A stretch of DNA of 64,000 bases from contig JADFXM010000023.1 of assembly GCA_015233565.1 (NCBI GenBank), positions 1 through 64,000 on the forward strand, given 5' to 3'. This document shows, in pieces, positions 16,822-24,940 of this stretch. Both the position numbers and the translations under genes were made by a program. Within the stretch, counting starts at the first letter, position 1, and the number at the start of each line of letters is the position of its first letter. The stretch comes from Candidatus Rifleibacteriota bacterium (GTDB taxonomy: Bacteria > Muiribacteriota > Ozemobacteria > Ozemobacterales > Ozemobacteraceae). Under the pieces are notes generated by a model. That model was not told the DNA's origin, ran no database searches, and worked only from the letters and a program-made list of their open reading frames with translations.

Positions 16822-17912
16822 AAAAGGATATAAAGACGATAAAAGAGTTTTCGAATATTCCAGATTGTTTGCTAATGGACATAGGAACTGGAACAAAAGA
16901 TGTTCTTTGTTTTTCCAGGGAAAGAATTCTGGAGAATAATATTAAGTTAGTGGTTCCAACTCCTTCGAATGTAATGGCTGAAAAATTAGAAGGGGAAGGA
17001 CGGGACCTCTCAATTTCCGGTTACACTATGGGTGGAGGTTATCTAGCGAAAGTTTTGAAAAGTCACTTGGAAAAAGGTTACAAACTGAAAATGGAGAAAG
17101 CCCCGGCTTTTACCATAAGAAATAATTTGGAGGAAATTAGAGAAACTAAAGTTGAGTTATGCGAGAAAATTGAGAAGTCGGACTATTTTTTTGATGAAAT
17201 TGAGTTGAAAGAATATTTTGGCTTTCTGAAAAATCATTCTGTAAAAACGGAAAAAATTTCAACAATTGGAATATCTGTCCAGGATCACGGTTATCATACC
17301 AGTGAAGAATCTTCCCGCAGAAACAGGTTTAAATATTTTTTTGAGAGGTTAGAAAGGAATCCCGATCCCAAGAACTTGGTTTTTCGGAAAGCGGGTATTC
17401 CTGATGTTTTTGGGAGAATGAAATCCGCAGAAAAATGTGTAACAGATTTTAATCCTGAGCTAGATGTATTTTTGATTGATACATCATTTTCTGCCATACT
17501 TGGATGCCCATTTGATTCAAGGTTGAATAGCATAAATGGTCCGGTTCTTTATATTAACTTTGGAAACGGTCACACGATGGCGTGTGTACTATATAAGGGA
17601 AAGATGCAGGCATTTTTTGAGCATCACACGAGAATTTTGAAACAGAAACCTGAAAAAATCAAAGAGTACCTAGTCAGATTGGTCGAGGGAAATTTGCCTT
17701 CTGACGAAGTTTTCAATGATGACGGAAATGGCTGTTTTACGTTTCAAAGTCAGCCGTTTTCTAGAGTTTCAGGAATTGTCGTTACTGGGCCTCAGCGTTT
17801 TTTGATGTCTCAGAGTGGATTAGAAAAATACATTGAAGCTGCTCCTGCGGGAGATATGATGATGACAGGTCCCCTTGGACTTCTGAAAGGTATGACGTTT
17901 TTCGACAATTGA
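16818..17912 (+). CDS. DUF1786 family protein
   Basis: 364 residues. Begins with LLMDIGTGTKDVLCFSRE, an actin/sugar-kinase-like phosphate 1 motif, and contains NGPVLYINFGNGHTMACVLYKGK, a second similar motif. This matches DUF1786, often labelled in databases as pyruvate-formate-lyase-activating without experimental proof. The family likely has an ASKHA-type ATPase fold. Two GP-type motifs (VVTGPQRFLM, MMTGPLGLLKGM) end the protein. ATGA overlap with moeA suggests a joint role, possibly with a Mo/W enzyme. This is inferred from context only. Confidence 0.82.
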   Translation: MKKDIKTIKEFSNIPDCLLMDIGTGTKDVLCFSRERILENNIKLVVPTPSNVMAEKLEGEGRDLSISGYTMGGGYLAKVLKSHLEKGYKLKMEKAPAFTIRNNLEEIRETKVELCEKIEKSDYFFDEIELKEYFGFLKNHSVKTEKISTIGISVQDHGYHTSEESSRRNRFKYFFERLERNPDPKNLVFRKAGIPDVFGRMKSAEKCVTDFNPELDVFLIDTSFSAILGCPFDSRLNSINGPVLYINFGNGHTMACVLYKGKMQAFFEHHTRILKQKPEKIKEYLVRLVEGNLPSDEVFNDDGNGCFTFQSQPFSRVSGIVVTGPQRFLMSQSGLEKYIEAAPAGDMMMTGPLGLLKGMTFFDN

Positions 17913-17924
17913 TTAATATGGTTT

Positions 17925-17963
17925 TAGTTTTGCTCTCAGCAAAACTATGGTAAGCATCTTACC
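17925..17963. repeat. Two adjacent hairpins after the DUF1786 gene
   Basis: First, a perfect 10-bp inverted repeat TAGTTTTGCT / AGCAAAACTA at 17925-17934 and 17938-17947 with loop CTC. Then GGTAAG / CTTACC at 17949-17963 with loop CAT. They start 12 bases after the stop codon. No T tract follows, so this may be a Rho-independent-like pause, an mRNA-stabilising end or an operator rather than a classical terminator. Confidence 0.6.
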
Positions 17964-18013
17964 TTACTTATTTGAAGGAAAGCGAAAACATACAGAAATG
18001 AACCCGGTGAAAA

Positions 18014-18925
18014 ATGCCAATTCACTTAAGTAAAGGAATCTGGAAAGGAATATGGTGTAAATTGCTCTCCCAAGCACTTTCCAAAATGGATATTATTGAT
18101 TTGACTTGTCTCCAAAAGTGTTTTGGCTGGTCTTTTTTGTTTTCAAAGATTGTATTTTTGATTTTATTTTTGGGATTTTTTGGGTTATTCGAAAATGTTT
18201 TATTTTCTTGTGATGATTCTCTTTTGCGCCTGTTGACGTCAGAAAACCCAGAAGATGAGTTCAGCAAGGGAGTAATTGATTTCAACCAAAAATTGAGTAA
18301 TTTAGGAACGGTATTGAAAAACCGGGATACGGAAAAAATGGAACCATTGCTTTCCACATTGATGGAATCTTGGATGAATTTTTCTAATAAATATATGGTG
18401 AACGTTCCAGAGAAAGCTAGAAATGATCCATTCTGGAATGATAAAATGCAAGAAGCCGCCCAACGAATAGGTTCAATTCGAAAGGCAATTGCACAGGGAA
18501 AAATAAATGAAGCACATGATACAGTTCTTGGGTTAAGTGCTTTTTTAGGAAAATTTTTTGAAAATTTCGGGATGTCTCCGCAAAATAGGTGTTTTTTAAT
18601 ATGTGGGCAACTTTTTGATGAAATCGAAAGGAGCCGATTAAAAAAAGATTCGATAGATATGCTTGAAAAAGTATCCTCGCTTACTTCAATTTTAGCGACT
18701 TTTTCAGCAAATTTGAATCCATCCCTTCAAACTCAATATGAAAAGACGCTTCTTTCTTTGGAGGCGATAAAAAACTCCATCAAAAGTAATCCACCGAGTG
18801 ATTTATGGACGAGGAACGAACTGCTTGAAACTGCACATCAGAGTTTCCTGAATTTCAGAGCGATTTTGGTTGCCAAAGAATGGTTTCCGGGTTTGTCTTT
18901 CGGAAATGCTAGCGGATCCAAATGA
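18014..18925 (+). CDS. Predicted lipoprotein or anchored helical protein, unknown
   Basis: 303 residues. A hydrophobic segment near residues 40-62 ends in ENVLFSC, which could be a lipobox with Asp at +2. The first 38 residues before it suggest that translation may start at a downstream ATG (18086). The rest is predicted mostly alpha-helical, with a central repeat-like region (KAIAQGKINEAHDTVLGLSAFLG). I recognise no family. It is followed at 25 bases by a thioredoxin-like gene, so the two are probably in one operon. Confidence 0.7.
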   Translation: MPIHLSKGIWKGIWCKLLSQALSKMDIIDLTCLQKCFGWSFLFSKIVFLILFLGFFGLFENVLFSCDDSLLRLLTSENPEDEFSKGVIDFNQKLSNLGTVLKNRDTEKMEPLLSTLMESWMNFSNKYMVNVPEKARNDPFWNDKMQEAAQRIGSIRKAIAQGKINEAHDTVLGLSAFLGKFFENFGMSPQNRCFLICGQLFDEIERSRLKKDSIDMLEKVSSLTSILATFSANLNPSLQTQYEKTLLSLEAIKNSIKSNPPSDLWTRNELLETAHQSFLNFRAILVAKEWFPGLSFGNASGSK

Positions 18926-18949
18926 GTTTATATAAAAGAGGAAGATAAA

Positions 18950-19216
18950 ATGAATAAGGTTACTGTTATCAAGAGTGCGAAAGCTGAATGTAAAACTTGT
19001 CATGAAGCTCACCGAGTAGTCCTGGATGCCTTGGAAAGTGGATTTCAAGGCAGGGTTACCCTTGAAGTTCTTATCAATGACGGAAATTCGGAAGTGAAAA
19101 CATATGGAATTATTTCCACACCGGTTTTTGCCATTAACAAAAAAATTTATTCAATGGGTAAACCACTTTTGAAAGAAAAAGTAATTGCATGGATTCTGAA
19201 GGAAATTGGAAATTAA
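18950..19216 (+). CDS. Small thioredoxin-fold protein with CxxC
   Basis: 88 residues. VTVIKSAKAECKTCHEAHRVV provides a beta strand and a CKTC redox motif at the start of a helix, and ISTPVFAINKKIYSMGKP provides the cis-proline loop and strand pair of minimal thioredoxin/glutaredoxin-like proteins. GAGGAAG precedes the ATG. It is probably cytoplasmic, because no signal peptide is present. Substrate unknown. Its neighbours, an unknown lipoprotein and a TPR protein, give no clear pathway. Confidence 0.78.
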   Translation: MNKVTVIKSAKAECKTCHEAHRVVLDALESGFQGRVTLEVLINDGNSEVKTYGIISTPVFAINKKIYSMGKPLLKEKVIAWILKEIGN

Positions 19217-19309
19217 TGTGTTAAATTGATGTGACATAAAAATATTTTGTTTAATTAAGATTTTTTTGGAAATCGAATCGAATTACCAATTTTTTTTAAG
19301 GGGAATAAA

Positions 19310-20080
19310 ATGGCTGAAAGTTTAAGTTTAGTTTTGGAAAAAGCTCAGGTTTTGTTAAAGGATGGGAAATACGAAGAAGCACGTGATTTACTTAAAGAAA
19401 CATTGGATCAAAAGCCTGATGACCCTCTAGTGTATCGTCTTTATGGAAACACTTTTGCTTATACAGGGTTTTTAGGAAAAGCTCGTAAAATATGGTCCGA
19501 TGCTTTGAAAAAATTTCCTGAAAACGTAGACCTACTTTATAATATTGGGTTAGCTTATTATCTTTTAAGTGATTTTTACAAAGCAAAAATTTATTGGAAG
19601 CGAGCATTGAAGCATTCTCCTGAAGATCCTGAAATTTATTTTAATCTTGGGCAGCTTGCTAAAGATGAAGGAAATTTGAATCTGGCAATTAAGCTCTGGG
19701 AGAAGGCACTATCCTTTAATCCCGAAAATGTTGAAACGATGAATAATATTGGGGTTGCTTACTCTTCAAAAGAGATGTATGGAAAAGCTGCAAGCTGGTT
19801 TAAAAAAGCTGTCGAAAAAGACCCCGACTATGCTTTAGGGCACTTCAATCTGGCAACTGCTCTTTTTGAAAGAGGAGAACTTGAGATAGCTGAAAAGCAT
19901 GCTGAAAAAGCAGCCACACTGGATCCCACTACTCATTCAGAAGCCGTTGATGAATTGATGAAAAAAATCACCCTGAGAAAAAGTCAGATTAAGGAAGAAG
20001 CAGCGGAAATTAATGAGGAAGAACATCTGGAAGAAAATGAAAAAAAAGTAAAAGAAGTTCAACTTCACGAACCAGGTTAA
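19310..20080 (+). CDS. Tetratricopeptide repeat protein
   Basis: 256 residues, nearly all TPR. Recognisable units include YEEARDLLKETLDQKPDDPLVY, FYKAKIYWKRALKHSPEDPEIY, LNLAIKLWEKALSFNPENVETM and MYGKAASWFKKAVEKDPDYALG. The C-terminal 45 residues are highly charged (E/K-rich). No signal peptide, so it is cytoplasmic. AGGGGAA precedes the ATG. A strong terminator follows at 20090-20120, so this is the last gene of the plus-strand run. Function is scaffolding of unknown partners. Confidence 0.88.
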   Translation: MAESLSLVLEKAQVLLKDGKYEEARDLLKETLDQKPDDPLVYRLYGNTFAYTGFLGKARKIWSDALKKFPENVDLLYNIGLAYYLLSDFYKAKIYWKRALKHSPEDPEIYFNLGQLAKDEGNLNLAIKLWEKALSFNPENVETMNNIGVAYSSKEMYGKAASWFKKAVEKDPDYALGHFNLATALFERGELEIAEKHAEKAATLDPTTHSEAVDELMKKITLRKSQIKEEAAEINEEEHLEENEKKVKEVQLHEPG

Positions 20081-20089
20081 AAGGCTCGA

Positions 20090-20120
20090 AAAAAAAACCC
20101 CGATTTCGGGGTTTTTTTTA
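20090..20120 (+). terminator. Rho-independent terminator
   Basis: Stem CCCCG (20098-20102) / CGGGG (20107-20111) with loop ATTT, extended by an A tract and a matching T8 tract (20112-20119). It lies 10 bases after the TPR gene stop. The A/T flanks make it able to act in both directions and so also to separate the converging ferredoxin gene. Confidence 0.93.
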
Positions 20121-20198
20121 TCACCTCAAAGTTCCGGTAAAATAAATCTATTGGGTGATATGTTTTTTTCTGGGTGATTTGGAAACAGAATCGAGGAA

Positions 20199-20369
20199 TT
20201 AGAGGCTTAGGGCTTCTACTGGGCAAACAGAAACGCATGCTCCACATTCTATGCATCCATCACCTTTATAAGAAGCTTTTCCATCTTTCATTTCAAGTAC
20301 TTCAACTGGGCAAGTTCCTATGCATGCTCCGCATCCGGTGCATTTACTTTTGTCAACTTTGATGGCCAT
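20199..20369 (-). CDS. 2[4Fe-4S] ferredoxin
   Basis: 56 residues, a bacterial (clostridial-type) ferredoxin. Two clusters are coded by CTGCGACIGTCP (Cys 10, 13, 16, 20) and CIECGACVSVCP (Cys 39, 42, 45, 49), the perfect C-x2-C-x2-C-x3-C-P pattern twice. The sequence begins MAIKVDKSK and ends PVEALSL. AAGGAG lies seven bases before the ATG. It is a low-potential electron carrier expected in an anaerobe. It stands alone, converging on the terminator of the TPR gene. Confidence 0.95.
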   Translation of the reverse strand: MAIKVDKSKCTGCGACIGTCPVEVLEMKDGKASYKGDGCIECGACVSVCPVEALSL

Positions 20370-20722
20370 TTTTTTTCTCCTTGTAAAATTTAATGATTTA
20401 AAGGTTGCGGAGAATTTTATCTTATTAATTGTTTAAAGTAAACAAAATTTTCTGTAATTTTGATGAAACGTAAATTCCCACCCTCATGTTCCAAATTCAG
20501 AATTCCAATTCCCGAGGATATAGTCTTGAGACCATTTTCCCAAAACCTGAAAACGTGAACTCGTTTGAATGAGATTCCTTCCTTAACTTTTGGATAATTT
20601 GGTTTCAAAACAAAATTCGGGCTGAAAACTTTTTAATCTCTACGGAATCGGCTTTTGAAGCTGAGCAATCGAAGAAAATGAAGCTTACGACAACAGGAAT
20701 TCCGAAATTATTCAGATGAAAT
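20370..20722. other. Intergenic region between ferredoxin and pilC
   Basis: 353 bases, both neighbours on the minus strand. It should contain the ferredoxin promoter. No hairpin with T tract, no small ORF with a ribosome binding site and no repeat of note was seen. Confidence 0.5.
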
Positions 20723-21946
20723 CTATTTTTTGGAGATTAATTTTGTTAATCCGAAGATCGGGAGGTAAAGAGCTACAACTATTCCACCAACCCCCAATCC
20801 CAGAAAGACCATCATCAGGGGCTCAATCAGTTGTGCAAAAGAATCTACTTGGTTGTTAAATTCTTCTTCATAATAAGACGAAATGTGCTCTAACATTTCC
20901 GAGAGGTTTCCAGTTTTTTCACCAACTAGTACCATACGATTTAACAGCTCTGGGAGAAGCGGTTCTTCCTTTTGGAAACTTTCTGCGATGGAAATTCCAC
21001 CTTGGACGGTAACGGCTACTCTATGCACTGCTTCCTCTATCTGGATTATTCCTACCGCGGAAGAAATTATATCCAGTCCGGTGACTGCCGAAATTCCGCT
21101 GTGGATGAGAATTGAGTAGGCTTTTGTCAATTGTGCAATTTCATAATCTCGTATCATTGTTCCAAACATTGGGAGGGAAAGAATGGTTCCGTCGACAACT
21201 TTCCTACCGAATTTGGTTTTATAGAAGAATTGGAAAAAGATTAGGAAAAAAGTGCTTCCTAAAATTACTTTTCCAATGTGATCAACAAAAAGGCTGCTGG
21301 AAAAAAGTACAATTTGTGTTGGAATTGGCAATTCAACTCCAAATCTTCCGTAAACGGTCATGAATCTGGGAACAATGAAATAGAGAATGGCACCTGTAAC
21401 TATTGCTGACATTGCTAAGACAAAGGTGGGATAGGCCATAGCTTTTCTGACAATTCGACGTAATTTGAGCTGTCTTTCCAACAATTGGGTTAGTCTGGCC
21501 AGGACCTTTGGCAGTTCTCCGGAGTCTTCTCCAACTTTGATAAGGTTGACATAGGTTTTATCGAAAGTTCCAACATTGTCAAAAAAAACATTTTGTAGAC
21601 CCCTTCCTTGAAGAACGTGAGAGGTCATTTCCATTAGAATTTTTTTTAGATTTCTATGAGCGGTTCGTTGTGCAAGAAGGCTAAGTGAGTCCAGAATAGG
21701 AACCCCTGCTCGAGTTAGCGTTGCAAATAATCGTGTAAAGTGGTATACCTCCCCAAGAGGAACTCTGGAAAAGAGTCCTTTGAAGGGATTGGAAAAAGGG
21801 CTTTTGGCACCCTCCTCAGTTGTAGAGATTGAACTAATCCCCTTTATTTGAGCGATGGCTTCGGCTTCTTTCGCCGAATTAGCTTCAATGCTTAGGAATT
21901 CGTAACTTCCTAAGCTCCCTATGTACTTGACTCTGAATTTTTTCAT
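20723..21946 (-). CDS. pilC: Type IV pilus/type II secretion inner-membrane platform protein (PilC/GspF)
   Basis: 407 residues with the doubled T2SSF domain. Cytoplasmic domain 1 (about 70-190, FTRLFATLTRAGVPILDSL, GEDSGELPKVLARL) is followed by a first membrane span, and domain 2 (about 270-390, LIHSGISAVTGLDIISSAV, GEKTGNLSEMLEHIS) by the final spans near the C-terminus (MMVFLGLGVGGIVVALYLPIF). The N-terminal 60 residues form the usual small extra domain. The platform couples the PilB motor to the pilus/pseudopilus. Its ATG overlaps the stop of the PilP-like gene (ATGA). It is the last gene of the pil run. Confidence 0.95.
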   Translation of the reverse strand: MKKFRVKYIGSLGSYEFLSIEANSAKEAEAIAQIKGISSISTTEEGAKSPFSNPFKGLFSRVPLGEVYHFTRLFATLTRAGVPILDSLSLLAQRTAHRNLKKILMEMTSHVLQGRGLQNVFFDNVGTFDKTYVNLIKVGEDSGELPKVLARLTQLLERQLKLRRIVRKAMAYPTFVLAMSAIVTGAILYFIVPRFMTVYGRFGVELPIPTQIVLFSSSLFVDHIGKVILGSTFFLIFFQFFYKTKFGRKVVDGTILSLPMFGTMIRDYEIAQLTKAYSILIHSGISAVTGLDIISSAVGIIQIEEAVHRVAVTVQGGISIAESFQKEEPLLPELLNRMVLVGEKTGNLSEMLEHISSYYEEEFNNQVDSFAQLIEPLMMVFLGLGVGGIVVALYLPIFGLTKLISKK

Positions 21947-22638
21947 GGTTTAATTTTTCGTGCACCTAATACTAAAAATGGCTTAGGTGGGTTTTTTAGA
22001 AATTGCGAAATTGCGGTGACTTTGTCTTGTGCATCAATACTTACGTATGATGTCTTTCCTCCGCTTTCTTCCATTACAATTTTCCCATGGTCAGTTAAGA
22101 GATTAAACGGCAAAGTTTCACTATTATCACCAATTGGCATAAGGAAAGTTGAACTGGCATGGTCAACAAGTGCAAGGGTTTTATCTTCAATATGAAAGAT
22201 TCCTAATAGTTTTCCAGAAGTAGTGTTTCCTCCTACTGCTTCAACAACTTTAACAGGTTTCCACCAAAACGGGTTTCGCAGTGCCGGTGTAAAAGTTGAC
22301 ACTTTTTTTGGTATTTCCAGGATAGGTGGCAGTGATTCTAATTCTCTTGCCAACTCTTCAAGCCTTTTCTTTTCTGTTTCTCCAATAAGGTTTTGGTCCA
22401 TGGAGACTTCGCTAAGAGGAGAGGCTGAATTTGGAGTTTCGCTTGGTGGAGTTGGTGGCAAAGGAGGGGTTGTTTGAGAGGAAACAGTTTCTGTGGAAGT
22501 AGTTGTCTCAGTCCCAACAGCGGCTGTGGGGACTGAAGAACCTTTTTTTGCCCGCACTACAATATTTGCTACTATTAATATGCCAAGGATTAGCATCCCA
22601 ATCAAGGCAGTTTTATTTTGTTGAATCCATTCGTTCAT
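21943..22638 (-). CDS. PilP/GspC-like pilus alignment protein
   Basis: 231 residues. One N-terminal membrane span (about 10-28), a Thr/Ser/Pro-rich periplasmic linker (about 35-75) and a small beta domain at the C-terminus. That domain has TSGKLLGIFHIEDKTLALVD and VSIDAQDKVTAISQFL, the pattern of PilP/GspC homology-region domains that contact secretin. Assignment rests on position (between PilO and PilC) and architecture more than on sequence identity. Overlaps both neighbours by four bases (ATGA). Confidence 0.68.
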   Translation of the reverse strand: MNEWIQQNKTALIGMLILGILIVANIVVRAKKGSSVPTAAVGTETTTSTETVSSQTTPPLPPTPPSETPNSASPLSEVSMDQNLIGETEKKRLEELARELESLPPILEIPKKVSTFTPALRNPFWWKPVKVVEAVGGNTTSGKLLGIFHIEDKTLALVDHASSTFLMPIGDNSETLPFNLLTDHGKIVMEESGGKTSYVSIDAQDKVTAISQFLKNPPKPFLVLGARKIKP

Positions 22639-23204
22639 TTTTTACCCTCTGCTTTGAATCTCGCGGAACCGGAAAGCCGAAGGATTGCTTTTCCTCGATC
22701 ATCTGAAAGGGAATTTAGTTCCAACTCATTTAAAATTAGTGGATTCCTCCAGTTTTCAAGTTGTGCAATGATATTCCTGAGTTTAGCATAGGGCCCAAAT
22801 AGCTTTGTTTCAAATGGAAGGGTAATATAACCATTCGCTACAACTCTTTCCTTATAGGCAAATTCTAGTCTTTTTACCTCGAAAACATTGAATATTTCTT
22901 CAAATTCCTGGAAAAAGTCTGTAATGTTTTTTTCAGCAGGCATTTTAATTGATGCCGAGGCGAGTTCTTGTATTGGTTTAGCTGTTCTTTCAACGATGTT
23001 GGATCCTCTTTGTTCGATAGATTGAATTTTTGACAACAGCGAAGAAAGGTTATCCTTCTTGCTGGCAATTTCCTGTCTTTCATTCTCTAGAAGGTTTTTT
23101 TCTTTCAAAAACTTAGGAATTATGATGAAAGCAATGACAAACACTACAAATAATCCTAACAAGGAAATAAAAGGAATGATTATTGCTAAAGTTCGTTGGT
23201 TCAT
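22635..23204 (-). CDS. pilO: PilO-like pilus assembly protein
   Basis: 189 residues. N-terminal membrane span (about 8-30), then a coiled coil (KEKNLLENERQEIASKKDNL) and a C-terminal ferredoxin-like domain. In it, NGYITLPFETKLFGPYAKLRNIIAQLENW matches the PilO strand-helix signature in which one loop of peptide precedes a helix ending in a short aromatic turn. PilO pairs with PilN in the periplasm. Position between PilN and PilP supports the call, and four-base overlaps link it to both. Confidence 0.8.
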   Translation of the reverse strand: MNQRTLAIIIPFISLLGLFVVFVIAFIIIPKFLKEKNLLENERQEIASKKDNLSSLLSKIQSIEQRGSNIVERTAKPIQELASASIKMPAEKNITDFFQEFEEIFNVFEVKRLEFAYKERVVANGYITLPFETKLFGPYAKLRNIIAQLENWRNPLILNELELNSLSDDRGKAILRLSGSARFKAEGKK

Positions 23205-23812
23205 GATTCTTCCATTTTGAAAGTTATTTCAATGGATTCGCCTATCCGGCCTAGATATGAAGATTTCCCCTTAGGGTTTATCAGGACGTTGGAAAAATCT
23301 TTTCCACCAGTAAAGCGTCTATGTAATATGGGCAGGGTTGAAAGATCTTCAAAAAGAACAAGCATCTTGAATTCACGATCCTCATTCTTTAGTATGGGTG
23401 GAGGAGGGGCTTTTGGTGGGTTTGTAATTGGGGCGGGTTTGTTTGATAGAGTTTCAAGCTGGACAATTACCGCATTTTCGGGAAGAATCTTTTCTAATTG
23501 AGTGAATAGATAGGCAAATTTTGAGCGCTTTCCCATTAATTCTAAGTTGTGTTGCAGTATCTGGGCTTTGATCTCAGTTACTTTTTCGGCTCCAATTAAA
23601 GCTTTCTTGGCTCTTTCTGAAAGCGTTTGTTCTTCCTTACTAAGAGCTTGTTTTTCGATTTCCAAAATTTTGTGCTGAGGTTCAAGAGTCTTTTTTAAAT
23701 AAAGCGCAAGAACAACAATAAAAACAAAAGATATCAGAAAAGCTATAGGAAATTTTCTTCCTATTGCTAATCGTCTATTCTGAACGGTCAAAAATTCTAA
23801 ACTAACTGACAT
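23201..23812 (-). CDS. pilN: PilN-like pilus assembly protein
   Basis: 203 residues. Short cytoplasmic N-terminus, one membrane span (about 23-40), a coiled coil (EIEKQALSKEEQTLSERAKK), then a periplasmic domain with YLFTQLEKILPENAVIVQLE, the hallmark helix-turn of PilN (leucine-rich helix followed by P-x-x-[VA]-x-[LI]). A proline-rich insertion (NPPKAPPPPILK) lengthens the domain. It starts directly after PilM, its expected cytoplasmic partner, and overlaps PilO by four bases. Confidence 0.82.
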   Translation of the reverse strand: MSVSLEFLTVQNRRLAIGRKFPIAFLISFVFIVVLALYLKKTLEPQHKILEIEKQALSKEEQTLSERAKKALIGAEKVTEIKAQILQHNLELMGKRSKFAYLFTQLEKILPENAVIVQLETLSNKPAPITNPPKAPPPPILKNEDREFKMLVLFEDLSTLPILHRRFTGGKDFSNVLINPKGKSSYLGRIGESIEITFKMEES

Positions 23813-24940
23813 CTAAGCTACCAGCTTTTCTAATTTTTCAATTTTCCAGGGTCGAAGCAAAATTCCCCCTAAGAGGGGAGCGATACGTGCTATCTCATCT
23901 GCTAGAAGAGGGCCGTTTGGCCCAATTACGCTGAATAGAGTTCCAATTCTGATTACAGTGAGTCCAAGATTCCCATTGATTAGTTTGTCGAAGTTTTTGA
24001 ATGCACTTAAACCACCGCTGACTAATATCCTTCTAAAAGCTCCTTCCTGAGGAAACTCTTGAGAGTGCGTTTGTAGACCTTCGTAGATTCTTTTCAGAAG
24101 CTCGGCAAAGACTGGTTCAAGGATTTTGTATGTCGGAATTTCTCCTTGGGCATCACTGGTGGGTTCTTCCAAAAGGATTTTTTCCTCCTGGAGTTTCTTT
24201 TCTATTTCTTGCCTGGTTTTGCTTTCACCTTCAATTAATGTTTCGACAAAGATTTTTCCTCCTATGGGAATCGTTTCCATAAATCTTAGGAGTCCATTTA
24301 AAGCAATTCCCAAAAATGAATTTCCATGCCCCATGTGAAGAATTACTGATGGGTAGGGAGAGTTTTGTGCACTTTCCATATGCCTGATTAGCCCAGAAAG
24401 CATAATACAAGAAGGGGTTATTGAAAGAGGGAGTAATCCAGAGCTGAAAGCAGCATTAGTTATTTCTTTCAAAACATTTTCGATTCCGACTGCAAAAAGA
24501 ATGGGTGTCTTATTTCCCTTTGGTTGCCCACTTTCGAAGACGAGTTTATAATTTGCCAGTGGGAGCGGCATTGAAGATTGAACTTTCCTTTCTATTGCAG
24601 CCATAGGATTGATTTTTAAAGTTACAGTTGAAAGATGAGTTATTCCCATTCCGAAAGCTTGATCCGGCAAAATAATGGACACATGTTTTTCACTGGGTAA
24701 TCTTCCACCATATAATTCGGCTATTTTTTTTCGGAATAAACCGGAGTTTGAGATAGCAGTTTTTCGGTCGGGATAAAAATTTAAGATTCCTTCAGAAGGA
24801 ACTTCAGCAAATGTATCCAATTTAAAGGTCTTATCTTGGAAAATTCCTGCTATTCGACGGAATTTGTGAGATCCCAATTCGAGAATTTCCGGTGTAACAT
24901 CTTTGAGGAATCGCTCAGTGAGAAAATCAATTATCGACAT
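23813..24940 (-). CDS. pilM: PilM/GspL-like actin-fold pilus assembly protein
   Basis: 375 residues without membrane spans. Fits the PilM/cytoplasmic GspL fold: KHVSIILPDQAFGMGI, AIERKVQSSMPLPLANYKL (the helix ahead of domain 1B), SVILHMGHGNSFLGIALNGLLRFMETIPIGG and ILVSGGLSAFKNFDKLI. The N-terminal phosphate loop is degenerate (ITPEILELGSHKFRRI), so ATP binding may be weak. Its start overlaps pilB by 10 bases and the next gene is pilN, the standard order. Cytoplasmic ring component binding PilN. Confidence 0.82.
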   Translation of the reverse strand: MSIIDFLTERFLKDVTPEILELGSHKFRRIAGIFQDKTFKLDTFAEVPSEGILNFYPDRKTAISNSGLFRKKIAELYGGRLPSEKHVSIILPDQAFGMGITHLSTVTLKINPMAAIERKVQSSMPLPLANYKLVFESGQPKGNKTPILFAVGIENVLKEITNAAFSSGLLPLSITPSCIMLSGLIRHMESAQNSPYPSVILHMGHGNSFLGIALNGLLRFMETIPIGGKIFVETLIEGESKTRQEIEKKLQEEKILLEEPTSDAQGEIPTYKILEPVFAELLKRIYEGLQTHSQEFPQEGAFRRILVSGGLSAFKNFDKLINGNLGLTVIRIGTLFSVIGPNGPLLADEIARIAPLLGGILLRPWKIEKLEKLVA

